DNA from: an uncultured Pseudomonadales bacterium
Lineage (GTDB): Bacteria > Pseudomonadota > Gammaproteobacteria > Pseudomonadales > Azotimanducaceae
DNA: 34,779 nt
Assembly: GCA_947258825.1 (NCBI GenBank)
Contig: CAMYJX010000015.1
Span: 24,798-59,576 of the forward strand
Direction of reading: 5' to 3'
Below the pieces are notes generated by a model. The model did no database searches. It had not been told where the DNA came from and saw only the letters and a list, made by a program, of their open reading frames with translations. The translations under genes were made by a program, and so were the position numbers. Below are positions 25,077-34,194 of this stretch, piece after piece. The stretch's first letter is position 1; the number at the start of each line of letters is the position of its first letter.

Positions 25077-26453
25077 TTGCCCCGAAGCAAGCCCCGAAGC
25101 AAACCGAAGACCGCCTTTGTCTGCAGCGACTGTGGCGCTGAGCACATGAAGTGGCAGGGTCAGTGCGCGACCTGCAGCGCCTGGAATTCCCTGTCCCGGG
25201 TCAGCGTCGGGCCCATCGCCGAGCCGGCGCTGGGTTACGCCGGCGCGGACGCGCAGGTGAAACGCCTTTCGGAGGTGGAGGCGCAAGAAGCGCCGCGGCT
25301 GCCCAGCGGTTTTTCCGAGCTGGACCGCGTGCTGGGTGGCGGGCTGGTTCCTGGCTCGGTGGTGCTCATGGGCGGCGATCCCGGCGCCGGCAAGAGCACG
25401 CTGTTGCTGCAGATGTGCACCCATCTCGCGGACGGCGCCGAGGTCCTTTACGTCACCGGCGAGGAATCTCTGCATCAGCTGGCCCTTCGAGCGCAGCGCC
25501 TGGCGTTGCCCGCGGAGCGGCTGCAGGTGGCTTCGGAGACGCGCGGGGAGGCGGTGGCGAGGCTGATAGGCGCGCACAACCCCAGCGTCGTGGTGCTGGA
25601 TTCCATCCAGGTCATGCAGCTGGAATCCGTAGAGAGCACTCCCGGCAGCGTTTCCCAGGTGCGGGAGACGGCCGCCTTCTTTACTCGACTTGCCAAGCAG
25701 ACGGGCACCGTGGTGATTCTGGTGGGTCACGTCACCAAGGAAGGCAGCCTGGCCGGCCCCAAGGTGCTGGAGCACATGATCGACTGTTTCATGATGCTGG
25801 ACAGCCCCGCCGGCAGCCGCTACCGGACCCTGCGTGGCATCAAGAACCGTTTTGGCGAGGTCAACGAGCTGGGCGTTTTCGCCATGACGGAGCAGGGCAT
25901 GAAAGAGGTTGCCAACCCCTCTGCCATATTCCTGCAGCGTGGCGAGCTGGATTCCCCGGGCAGCGTTGTAACCGTTACCTGGGAAGGCACCCGGCCGCTG
26001 CTGGTTGAGCTGCAGGCCCTGGTGGACGGCGTGCAGTCCGGCTACCCGAAGCGGGTGGCCGTTGGCATGGATCAGCAGCGGCTGGCCATGCACCTTGCCG
26101 TTCTGCATCGCCACTGCGGGATCACCCTGGCCGACCAGGACGTCTTTGCCAACGTGGTGGGCGGCGTGCGCATCTCAGAAACCGGTGCCGATCTGGCGGC
26201 ACTTCTGGCCGTGCTGTCGTCGTTCAGGAACCGTGCGCTGCCCAGAGACCTGATCGCCTTCGGCGAGCTGGGCCTTACCGGCGAGGTGCGCCCGGTAGCC
26301 AACGGCCAGCAACGCCTGACCGAGGCAAAAAAACACGGCTTCAAGCAGGCCATCGTGCCCTTCTCGAATCAGCCCAAGTCGGTGCTGCAGGGCATGACCG
26401 TGCACGGCGTGAAGAGCCTGTCCGGCGCCCTGGACGTGCTGGAATCACTCTGA
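25077..26453 (+). CDS. radA: DNA repair protein RadA (Sms)
   Basis: A RecA-like, DnaB-type helicase that promotes branch migration in recombination. The 458-aa protein has an N-terminal C4 zinc finger CSDCGAEHMKWQGQCATC (residues about 18-35), Walker A GGDPGAGKSTLLLQ, the RadA-specific KNRFGEVNELGVFAM, and the Lon-protease-like C-terminal domain (GVRISETGADLAALLAVLSS and GELGLTGEVRPV). It starts at TTG 25077 with MPRSKPRSKPKTAFVC, where a 12-bp repeat encodes PRSK twice. Six bases separate it from dnaB, suggesting one transcript. Confidence 0.96.
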   Translation: MPRSKPRSKPKTAFVCSDCGAEHMKWQGQCATCSAWNSLSRVSVGPIAEPALGYAGADAQVKRLSEVEAQEAPRLPSGFSELDRVLGGGLVPGSVVLMGGDPGAGKSTLLLQMCTHLADGAEVLYVTGEESLHQLALRAQRLALPAERLQVASETRGEAVARLIGAHNPSVVVLDSIQVMQLESVESTPGSVSQVRETAAFFTRLAKQTGTVVILVGHVTKEGSLAGPKVLEHMIDCFMMLDSPAGSRYRTLRGIKNRFGEVNELGVFAMTEQGMKEVANPSAIFLQRGELDSPGSVVTVTWEGTRPLLVELQALVDGVQSGYPKRVAVGMDQQRLAMHLAVLHRHCGITLADQDVFANVVGGVRISETGADLAALLAVLSSFRNRALPRDLIAFGELGLTGEVRPVANGQQRLTEAKKHGFKQAIVPFSNQPKSVLQGMTVHGVKSLSGALDVLESL

Positions 26454-26514
26454 GGGGCTGAAGAAAGGTGACGGCTTAACCGGCGCGCCCTCGGCTCGGA
26501 TCCAGATTGACCCC

Positions 26515-26669
26515 GGCTCGACCCCGGCTCGACGGAGAATGCCGGGCCTCGCTCCGGCGCTCCGCGCTACCCTCGTCAGGCGCTTTGCCCCGCCCTGCGG
26601 GCAGGTCAACTCACCCTCCTCGGCGTCGCTCCACGGCCCCGGCATTCTCCGTCGAGCCGGGATCGAGCC
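26515..26669. repeat. Hairpin repeat element copy 1 (reverse orientation)
   Basis: Two arms, 26515-26546 and 26638-26669, are inverted complements over 32 bp with one mismatch (24 bp perfect at 26523-26546 and 26638-26661). They enclose a core of about 90 bp. Read on the minus strand, the core has GGCCGTGGAGCGACGCCGA at its 5' side, an internal stem CCCGC-AGG-GCGGG, and GCGGAGCG-CGGAGCGAGGCCC at its 3' side. The same landmarks recur in the other copies. Confidence 0.85.
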
Positions 26670-26940
26670 AGCTTCCAGGTGCCGACCGTGTCAGCGGCCT
26701 GGGCTGCATTCGCCTCGGCGTTCCTGGCGCAGATGCCGCCCGTTGGCTCGGCTGGGTTGTCAGCTTCGATGTGCGGTTGGTAAACGCTGGCCCAGCCCCG
26801 CACCGGAAAGGGAATGTCAGGGCCGTGGAGCGACGCCGATGGAGCGGAACTGACCCGCTTTCAGGCGGGGCAGGGTCCGTGACTGAGGGAACCGCGGAGC
26901 GGCGGAGCGAGGCCCCGGCGTTCCCTTTCCGGTGTGGTAG
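26558..26940. repeat. 383-bp tandem unit, first copy
   Basis: Starts CGCTCCGCGCTACCCTCGTC and ends CCGGTGTGGTAG. It aligns end to end, with equal length, to 26941-27323. The first roughly 170 bp and last roughly 140 bp are nearly identical between copies, whereas the middle (about 26733-26789) is strongly diverged. Confidence 0.9.
26798..26937. repeat. Hairpin repeat element copy 2 (forward orientation)
   Basis: CACCGGAAAGGGAA at 26801-26814 is the exact complement of 26921-26934, and the arms extend imperfectly on both sides. The core shows GGGCCGTGGAGCGACGCCGA, the internal stem CCCGC-TTTCAG-GCGGG, and GCGGAGCGGCGGAGCGAGG. The arms differ in sequence from those of copy 1, while the core is shared. 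Confidence 0.85.
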
Positions 26941-27323
26941 CGCTCCGCGCTGCCCTCGTCAGGCGCTTTGCCCCGCCCTGCGGGCAGGTCAACTCACCCT
27001 CCTCGGCGTCGCTCCACGGCCCCGGCATTCTGCGTTGAGCCGGGGTCGAGCCTGCTTCCAGGTCCCTACCGTGTCAGCGGCTTGGGCAGCATTCGCCTTG
27101 GCGTGCCCGGCGCAGATTCCGCCAATCGTTTCCGCTTGTTTGTAAGACACGATGGACGGTGATCAGCCGCTGGCACAGCCCCACACCGGAAAGGGAATGT
27201 CAGGGCCGTGAAGTGACGCCGATGGAGCGGAACTGACCCGCTTTCAGGCGGGGCAGGGTCCGTGACTGAGGGAACCGCGGAGCGGCGGAGCGAGGCCCAG
27301 ACATTCCTTTTCCGGTGTGGTAG
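26941..27323. repeat. 383-bp tandem unit, second copy (contains element copies 3 and 4)
   Basis: Exact length match to 26558-26940. It contains a reverse copy whose outer arm is lost at the junction (26941 to about 27050, ending in a copy-1-type arm) and a forward copy (27181-27320). The variable middle (about 27116-27172) shows little similarity to that of unit 1 but has the same length. Confidence 0.9.
27181..27320. repeat. Hairpin repeat element copy 4 (forward orientation)
   Basis: Arms 27181-27207 and 27294-27320 are inverted complements at 25 of 27 positions. The core is nearly identical to copy 2, including the CCCGC-TTTCAG-GCGGG stem at about 27237-27252. Confidence 0.85.
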
Positions 27324-27441
27324 CTCTGCGAGAACGCGGAGCGGCGGAGCGAGGCCCAGGCATTCCCTTTCCGGTGTGGTAGCACTGCGAGAATGCGGAG
27401 CGGCGGAGCGAGGCCCAGACATTCCCTTTCGGGTGTGGGGG
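27324..27441. repeat. Two 59-bp partial copies of the element's right half
   Basis: 27324-27382 and 27383-27441 each run from CTGCGAGAA through GCGGAGCGGCGGAGCGAGGC and CATTCCCTTTC to GGTGTGG. They correspond to the last part of copies 2 and 4. A start of a further unit (CGCTGCGAGAACGCGG) follows at 27442-27457 before unique sequence. Confidence 0.85.
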
Positions 27442-27454
27442 CGCTGCGAGAACG

Positions 27455-27470
27455 CGGATCAACTGATCCG
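27455..27470 (-). terminator. Palindrome just after the ettA stop, possible terminator
   Basis: CGGATCAACTGATCCG is a perfect palindromic stem (7 bp with a 2-nt centre, realistically 6 bp with a 4-nt loop) 7 bp beyond the ettA stop codon. Only a short TT follows on the minus strand, so termination is uncertain. Confidence 0.3.
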
Positions 27471-27476
27471 AAACTC

Positions 27477-29156
<1,680 letters not shown>

Positions 29157-29319
29157 GGAGATGTTGATCCTCGTCTGAAGCCGGATGGGATGCGCACGCT
29201 ACAGGGCATTTTGCGGTTGTTCAATCCCCACCGCGCGTTGCGCGCCGCCCGGCCGCTGTTGCAGGCGACTCAAGCTGTGGATGAGCCTTTTTCGCATACG
29301 GCCACCCTCGCGTCTGAGC

Positions 29320-29325
29320 TACAAT
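29320..29325 (+). promoter_or_regulatory. Possible glyA -10 box TACAAT
   Basis: TACAAT lies 38 bp before the glyA ATG in the 207-bp ettA-glyA divergent gap. No convincing -35 is seen. No glycine riboswitch-like or PurR-like sequence was recognised in this gap. Confidence 0.35.
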
Positions 29326-29363
29326 GCGGGCATTCCAGCAGCTAACGACCACGGTGGGAACGG

Positions 29364-30629
29364 ATGTTTGCACAAGACCTTACGATTGCCGGTTTCGATG
29401 ACGAGGTTGCCCACGCCATCGGCGAGGAAAACAGACGCCAGGAAGAGCACATCGAGCTCATCGCGTCGGAGAACTATGCCAGCCCCCGGGTGATGGAAGC
29501 CCAGGGCAGCGTGCTGACCAACAAGTACGCCGAGGGGTATCCGCACAAGCGCTACTACGGCGGCTGTGAGTACGTGGATCAGGTGGAAGTGCTGGCCATC
29601 GACCGGGTCAAGGCCCTGTTTGGCGCGCACTACGCCAACGTGCAGCCCCACTCTGGATCCCAGGCCAACGCCGCCGCCTTCCTGGCGCTGCTGAAACCCG
29701 GAGACACCATACTGGGCATGAGTCTGGATGCCGGCGGGCACCTCACCCACGGCGCGGCGCCCAATTTCTCCGGAAAGATCTATCACCCCGTGCAGTACGG
29801 TTTGAACAACGACACCGGCGAGGTGGATTACGACGAAGTGGCCGCGCTGGCGGAAGCGCACAAACCGCGCATGATCATTGGCGGATTCTCGGCCTACTCA
29901 CGAACGCTGGATTGGCAGAAATTCCGCGACATAGCAGACTCGGTTGGCGCCTATCTGCTGGTTGATATGGCGCATGTTGCCGGTCTCGTGGCTGCCGGTC
30001 TGTATCCGAACCCCGTGCCCATTGCCGACGTCACCACGTCCACGACGCATAAAACCCTGCGCGGACCGCGGGGCGGCATCATCCTCGCCAAGGAAAACCC
30101 CGAGATCGAGAAGAAGCTGAACTCCGCCCTGTTCCCCGGCTCTCAGGGTGGGCCGCTGATGCACGTTATCGCAGCAAAGGCCGTGTGCTTCAAGGAAGCT
30201 GCCGGCGACGCTTTTCGCGCCTACCAGCAGCAGGTGATCACCAACGCTCAGACCATGGCCAAGGGGTTTCAGACCCGCGGTTACAACGTGGTTTCCGGGG
30301 GCACCGACAACCATCTGTTTCTGCTCGACCTCATCGACAAAGGCGTTACCGGTAAGGACGCGGATGCCGCCCTGGGACGGGCCAATATCACCGTGAACAA
30401 GAACGCGGTGCCCAACGATCCCCGCTCGCCCTTCGTCACCAGCGGGTTGCGCATCGGTACGCCGGCGGTGACCACCCGTGGCTTCAAGGAGGGCGAGTGC
30501 GAGACCCTGACCGCCTGGATGTGCGATGTGCTGGACGACATCGAGAACGACAACATGATCGAGTCGGTGCGGCAGCGGGTGGTCGAGCTGTGCGGACGCT
30601 ACCCGGTCTATCAGGCCAACGCGGCCTGA
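29364..30629 (+). CDS. glyA: Serine hydroxymethyltransferase
   Basis: PLP enzyme converting serine and THF to glycine and 5,10-methylene-THF, the main one-carbon source. The 421-aa protein has [49 protein letters not shown], the [11 protein letters not shown] block and the PLP lysine in [15 protein letters not shown] (Lys230), plus [11 protein letters not shown] and the C-terminal [13 protein letters not shown]. Length agrees with E. coli GlyA (417 aa). It is followed by nrdR after 18 bp, as in many proteobacteria. Confidence 0.98.
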   Translation: MFAQDLTIAGFDDEVAHAIGEENRRQEEHIELIASENYASPRVMEAQGSVLTNKYAEGYPHKRYYGGCEYVDQVEVLAIDRVKALFGAHYANVQPHSGSQANAAAFLALLKPGDTILGMSLDAGGHLTHGAAPNFSGKIYHPVQYGLNNDTGEVDYDEVAALAEAHKPRMIIGGFSAYSRTLDWQKFRDIADSVGAYLLVDMAHVAGLVAAGLYPNPVPIADVTTSTTHKTLRGPRGGIILAKENPEIEKKLNSALFPGSQGGPLMHVIAAKAVCFKEAAGDAFRAYQQQVITNAQTMAKGFQTRGYNVVSGGTDNHLFLLDLIDKGVTGKDADAALGRANITVNKNAVPNDPRSPFVTSGLRIGTPAVTTRGFKEGECETLTAWMCDVLDDIENDNMIESVRQRVVELCGRYPVYQANAA

Positions 30630-30647
30630 CAGCTGCGGTAAGCCGAA

Positions 30648-31112
30648 GTGCATTGCCCTTTCTGCGGCGCCGATGACACCAAGGTCATCGACTCCCGGCT
30701 GGTTGCGGAAGGGGACTCGGTGCGGCGGCGTCGGGAATGCCAGACCTGCGGCGAGCGTTTTACCACCTTTGAAACCGCTGAGCTGGTGATGCCCCGGCTG
30801 GTGAAGCGGGACGGTACCCGGGAACCCTTTGACGAGGAGAAGCTGCGCCGTGGTCTGCAGCGGGCGTTGGAAAAGCGGCCGGTCAGCGTCGAAGAGATCG
30901 AGAGCAGCCTGAATCGCATCATGCATCGGCTGCGCTCCACCGGAGAGCGCGAGTTGCCTTCGTTGCGGGTGGGTGAGGAGGTCATGAACGAGCTGCGCGA
31001 AATGGACGGCGTCGCCTATGTGCGATTTGCTTCGGTCTATCGTGATTTTCAGGACGTCAGCGAGTTTCAGAAGGAAATTCAAAACCTGACCCGCACCGAC
31101 GAGTCCAACTGA
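30648..31112 (+). CDS. nrdR: Transcriptional repressor NrdR
   Basis: Zinc-ribbon, ATP-cone repressor of ribonucleotide reductase genes, binding NrdR boxes when dATP is high. The 154-aa protein has the ribbon [15 protein letters not shown] with [12 protein letters not shown] and the ATP-cone [22 protein letters not shown] 30648 gives MHCPFC, the standard NrdR start. No clear tandem NrdR box is seen in the short upstream gap. It heads the nrdR-ribD-nusB-thiL-pgpA block. Confidence 0.97.
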   Translation: MHCPFCGADDTKVIDSRLVAEGDSVRRRRECQTCGERFTTFETAELVMPRLVKRDGTREPFDEEKLRRGLQRALEKRPVSVEEIESSLNRIMHRLRSTGERELPSLRVGEEVMNELREMDGVAYVRFASVYRDFQDVSEFQKEIQNLTRTDESN

Positions 31113-31150
31113 CGCCGGCTCGCGCCAGCGCTGATCTGGAAGAGGCTCGA

Positions 31151-32230
31151 ATGATCCAGGACTCAGATCTCATGTACCTGCGTGCAGCCGTGGAGCTGGC
31201 AGCCGGAGGGCTCTACTCCTGCACGCCGAATCCCCGGGTCGGTTGCCTCATCGTTCGCGAGGGTCGGGTTATCGGGCGCGGCGCCCATATCCGCGCCGGC
31301 GAAGGCCACGCGGAGATAAACGCCATTGCCGACGCGGGCAGAGACGTTGCCGGCGCCACCGTATACGTCAGCCTCGAACCCTGCGCTTTTCACGGTCGCA
31401 CGCCGCCCTGCTCTGAAGCCCTGGTTGCGGCCAACGTGCGTCGGGTGGTGGTGGCGATGCGGGACCCGCACCCGCAGGTTGCCGGCGCCGGGCTGGCGCA
31501 GTTGCGCCAGGCCGGTATCGATACGGAGCTTCGTGAGCTGCCGGAAGCCCAGGACATCAATGCCGGCTATGCCTCGCGAATTCGGCGCCAGCGACCGTTG
31601 GTGCGGATCAAAGTGGCGGCGTCTCTTGACGGTCGAACCGCGATGGCTTCCGGCGAGAGCCGCTGGATCACCGGACCGGAAGCCCGGGCGGACGTGCAGT
31701 ACTGGCGCGCGCGCAGCTGCGCCATCATCACCGGCAGCGGCACCGTGCTGACCGACGATCCGCAGCTCACGGTACGTGACGCAAGGTTTGCCGTGCAGGG
31801 AGACATTCGCCAGCCCTTGCGCGTGGTGACCGACACCGGTCTGCGCGTGCCGGCGGATGCCGCATTGCTGAATACGGGTGGCCCGGTGCTGCTGGCCCAC
31901 GGCGCCGGCGTTGAACCTGTCGTCGCCGGGGTGGAGCACATGGCCTTCGGCCAGGGTCCGGTAGATCTGAGCGGGCTGCTCGCTGAGCTTGCCGCCCGTG
32001 GCTGCAACGAGGTGCTGGTGGAGGCGGGGCCGACGCTGGTTGGCGCCTTCCTCGCCGCCGGGCTCTGGGATGAGCTGCTGCTCTACGTTGCGCCCAAGCT
32101 GCTGGGAAGCGACGCCCGTCCCCTGGCTCAGCTGCCGCTGATCGCGATGGGCGAAGCCGTTGGCGCTACAATACGCGACTTCGTGCAGATCGGTGATGAC
32201 CTTCGACTGCGCCTGCTGCCAGAATCTTAG
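31151..32230 (+). CDS. ribD: Bifunctional riboflavin biosynthesis deaminase/reductase RibD
   Basis: Deaminates and then reduces the GTP-derived pyrimidine in riboflavin synthesis. The 359-aa protein has an N-terminal cytidine-deaminase-like domain with zinc motifs HAE (EGHAEINAI) and EPCAFHGRTPPC (residues about 76-87), and a C-terminal reductase domain from about residue 150 (PLVRIKVAASLDGRTAM, GESRWITGPEARADVQ, TDDPQLTVR, NEVLVEAGPTLVGAF). Length is close to E. coli RibD (367 aa), so it is intact. The usual followers ribE, ribB/ribBA and ribH are missing and nusB comes next. Confidence 0.96.
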   Translation: MIQDSDLMYLRAAVELAAGGLYSCTPNPRVGCLIVREGRVIGRGAHIRAGEGHAEINAIADAGRDVAGATVYVSLEPCAFHGRTPPCSEALVAANVRRVVVAMRDPHPQVAGAGLAQLRQAGIDTELRELPEAQDINAGYASRIRRQRPLVRIKVAASLDGRTAMASGESRWITGPEARADVQYWRARSCAIITGSGTVLTDDPQLTVRDARFAVQGDIRQPLRVVTDTGLRVPADAALLNTGGPVLLAHGAGVEPVVAGVEHMAFGQGPVDLSGLLAELAARGCNEVLVEAGPTLVGAFLAAGLWDELLLYVAPKLLGSDARPLAQLPLIAMGEAVGATIRDFVQIGDDLRLRLLPES

Positions 32231-32239
32231 AGATCGTTG

Positions 32240-32290
32240 ATGAGCCAACTTTTGACCGCGCCGCTCGGGCTGCGAGGCCAGCCGCTATGA
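32240..32290 (+). other. 16-codon open frame overlapping the nusB start
   Basis: ATG 32240 reads MSQLLTAPLGLRGQPL and stops at TGA 32288-32290, which overlaps the nusB ATG 32287 (ATGA). It lacks a good ribosome-binding site. It could be a leader peptide coupling nusB translation, or a remnant at the point where rib genes normally sit. No homology is recognised. Confidence 0.25.
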
Positions 32291-32724
32291 CAGCGTCCAA
32301 CGTCTGGGATCGTCGGCGCGCCCGTCGCGCGCTGGTGCAGGCCGTCTATCAGTGGCAGATAACGTCAGCGGACGCGTTTGCCGTCGAAAAGGAATTTCTC
32401 GACAGCGGAGCGCTGAAAAAGGTCGATAGCGATTTCTTCACGGCGCTGCTGCGGGGGGTCACCGTGGGCAGCGACGAGCTCGATGCGCTGCTGGCCCCGC
32501 TGCTGGATCGCAAACTCGATGACCTCGATATAGTGGAGCTTGCCCTGCTGCGCCTGGGTGCCTATGAGCTCAAGCACAGGATCGACGTGCCGTTTCGTGT
32601 GGTGATTGACGAGTATGTTGAGCTGGCGCGAACCTTTGGCGCCGAAGGCAGCTTTAAGTATGTCAACGGCGTGCTGGACAAGCTTGCGGCGGAGCTGCGC
32701 CCGCTGGAGCGATCGGGCGCGTGA
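32287..32724 (+). CDS. nusB: Transcription antitermination protein NusB
   Basis: Binds boxA RNA with S10 (NusE) in rRNA antitermination complexes. The 145-aa all-helical protein has RRRARRALVQAVYQWQ, LLDRKLDDLDIVELALLRLGAYEL and VVIDEYVELARTFGAEGSFKYVNGVLDKL, which are the NusB signatures. ATG 32287 is 56 bp after ribD. The stop overlaps the thiL GTG. Confidence 0.97.
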   Translation: MTASNVWDRRRARRALVQAVYQWQITSADAFAVEKEFLDSGALKKVDSDFFTALLRGVTVGSDELDALLAPLLDRKLDDLDIVELALLRLGAYELKHRIDVPFRVVIDEYVELARTFGAEGSFKYVNGVLDKLAAELRPLERSGA

Positions 32725-33629
32725 AAGAGTTTCTGCTCATAGACCGGATCGTAGCGGCGCTGGGCGAAGCTGCTGCGGGCGCGTGCGTACGTATTGGTCC
32801 TGGCGATGATGCGGCGGTCACCGCCACGCCCCCGGGAATGGAGCTGGTGTCTTCCATCGACGCGCTGGTCGCCGATGTGCATTTCCCGGCCGCGGCTGGG
32901 CCGTCGCTCATCGGCTATCGCGCCATCATGGTCAGCGCCTCGGATCTGGCGGCCATGGGTGCCGCCGGCGGCTTCATTCTGGTGGCCTTGAACCTGCCGG
33001 AGGGCGACGCCGACTGGGTGGCCGAGCTCGCTCGAGGGATGGCGGAAGCCGCGGACCAGCTGGGGCTGGCGGTAGTCGGCGGAAATATAGCCGCCGGGCC
33101 ACTGGCCATGACCGTAAGCGTGCACGGCTTCGCGCCAACGGGCCAGGCGCTCACCCGCGCCGGCGCCCGCGTCGGCGATGACGTTTTCGTCACCGGCCAT
33201 CTCGGCGGTGCAGCGGCCGCGGTAGCGCGCGGCGACCTGGCCGGCTGTCAGTCGTCCGGCGATCTGGATGTGCTGTCCCATCGCTATTTCCGTCCCAGGG
33301 CACGCCTCTCCGAGGGCGTGCGTCTGCTGGGTCTGGCCAGCAGCGCCATCGATCTTTCCGATGGCCTGCTGCAGGACCTGTCCCATATCGGCGAGCGCAG
33401 CGGGGTGGGCTTCGACCTCGAAGCGCCGGCAATTCCGGTGGCAACCGGCGCGACCCTGACACAGGCGCTTTCCGGCGGCGACGACTACGAGCTCTGCTTC
33501 ACCATGGCGACGGCCCCGCCGCCGCTGGACGTTGCCCTGCACCGTGTCGGGCGGGTGGTGGCGAAACCGGGCATTCGGCTGGATGGCAAGGCAGCCGACC
33601 CGTCTGGCTATCAGCACTTCGCGCTGTGA
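32721..33629 (+). CDS. thiL: Thiamine-monophosphate kinase
   Basis: Phosphorylates thiamine monophosphate to the active cofactor thiamine pyrophosphate. The 302-aa PurM/ThiL-fold protein has the N-terminal IGPGDDAAV nucleotide/metal loop, VSASDLAAMGA, GNIAAGPLAMTVSVHG, DVFVTGHLGGAAAAV, AIDLSDGLLQDLSHI and SGGDDYELCF. It is a little shorter than E. coli ThiL (325 aa). GTG 32721 overlaps the nusB stop, and its own stop overlaps the pgpA GTG, giving a tightly coupled nusB-thiL-pgpA run. Confidence 0.96.
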   Translation: MKEFLLIDRIVAALGEAAAGACVRIGPGDDAAVTATPPGMELVSSIDALVADVHFPAAAGPSLIGYRAIMVSASDLAAMGAAGGFILVALNLPEGDADWVAELARGMAEAADQLGLAVVGGNIAAGPLAMTVSVHGFAPTGQALTRAGARVGDDVFVTGHLGGAAAAVARGDLAGCQSSGDLDVLSHRYFRPRARLSEGVRLLGLASSAIDLSDGLLQDLSHIGERSGVGFDLEAPAIPVATGATLTQALSGGDDYELCFTMATAPPPLDVALHRVGRVVAKPGIRLDGKAADPSGYQHFAL

Positions 33630-34129
33630 ACCCGGCACATGAACGTGGGGCCGTCAGGCTGACCCTCCAGCACTGGAAAGATCCCGAAGTCCTGCTGGTG
33701 ACCGGGTTCGGCAGTGGTTTTGCGCCACGCGCGCCGGGCACCTGGGGCAGCCTGGTGGCGCTGCTGATCTGGTGGCTATTTCTGGCGGGCCTGGCCTGGC
33801 CCGTTCAGCTGGCGGTCATCGCCTTCACCCTGCTCCTTGGGACCTGGCTCGTTGGCCGGGTGGGCCGGCGCTACGGGGTCGGTGATGATCCTGGCATCGT
33901 GGTCGACGAGTTCGTTGGCCTTTGGCTTGCGCTGCTGGCTGCTCCGGCCGCCGTGCTGCCGGCCGTGCTGGGCTTCGCCCTGTTCCGACTGTTCGACATC
34001 TGGAAACCGGGACCGGTGCGGCTCGCGGAGCGCAGGACGCCGGGCGCTCTGGGCGTCATGCTGGACGATGTGGTTGCCGGAGGTCTCGCTGCCGCCGTGC
34101 TTCAGGTCTCGTTACGGCTGATCGATTAG
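33626..34129 (+). CDS. pgpA: Phosphatidylglycerophosphatase A
   Basis: Inner-membrane phosphatase making phosphatidylglycerol from its phosphate. The 167-aa protein has GFGSGFAPRAPGTWGSLVALL near the N-terminus, hydrophobic helices at about 43-72 and 100-122, the acidic motif DDPGIVVDEFVGLW, and FRLFDIWKPGPV before LDDVVAGGLAAAVL. Together these are the PgpA signatures. It starts at GTG 33626, overlapping the thiL stop. The CTGGC/GCCAG pair just after its stop has no T-run and is not a convincing terminator. Confidence 0.96.
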   Translation: MNPAHERGAVRLTLQHWKDPEVLLVTGFGSGFAPRAPGTWGSLVALLIWWLFLAGLAWPVQLAVIAFTLLLGTWLVGRVGRRYGVGDDPGIVVDEFVGLWLALLAAPAAVLPAVLGFALFRLFDIWKPGPVRLAERRTPGALGVMLDDVVAGGLAAAVLQVSLRLID

Positions 34130-34194
34130 CTGGCTGCCCCGGCCAGGCATTAGACTGACAGCCAACAGAAGAAGGAATCGAGCGCGAATCCGTC

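Larger units (their letters stand above)
26515..27441. repeat. Array of alternating-orientation hairpin elements filling the radA-ettA gap
   Basis: The 1-kb gap between radA and ettA contains no credible gene. It holds four near-complete copies of a roughly 140-bp hairpin element in the order reverse, forward, reverse, forward, then two 59-bp partial forward copies. Reverse/forward pairs are separated by about 130 bp, and the pair plus its spacer is tandemly duplicated as a 383-bp unit. The organisation recalls BIME arrays of REP sequences, but the unit is much larger than a normal REP. Open frames through the array (for example 26507-27145) give Arg/Ser/Pro-rich translations, as expected from GC-rich repeats. 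Confidence 0.85.

Noticed and set aside
24732-26114. 460-aa minus-strand open frame opposite dnaB/radA
   Set aside because: Shadow of conserved plus-strand genes. It is rich in His, Gln and Gly without any family motif.
26507-27145. 212-aa open frame in the radA-ettA gap
   Set aside because: It reads straight through the inverted repeats, giving Arg/Ser/Pro-rich sequence with mirrored segments on both strands. No domain, no ribosome-binding site.
26515-27441. CRISPR array
   Set aside because: The repeats are long, GC-rich, in alternating orientation and themselves palindromic, with no regular short spacers and no cas genes nearby.
27324-27441. Integron attC sites (historic 59-base elements)
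   Set aside because: The 59-bp spacing is coincidental: the units are direct partial copies without the R'/R'' attC boxes, cassettes or an integrase.
29157-29363. Glycine riboswitch upstream of glyA
   Set aside because: No recognisable aptamer core or tandem architecture is seen, and the gap also has to hold the divergent ettA promoter.
31163-32248. 361-aa minus-strand open frame opposite ribD
   Set aside because: Shadow frame. The plus strand carries both RibD domains intact.
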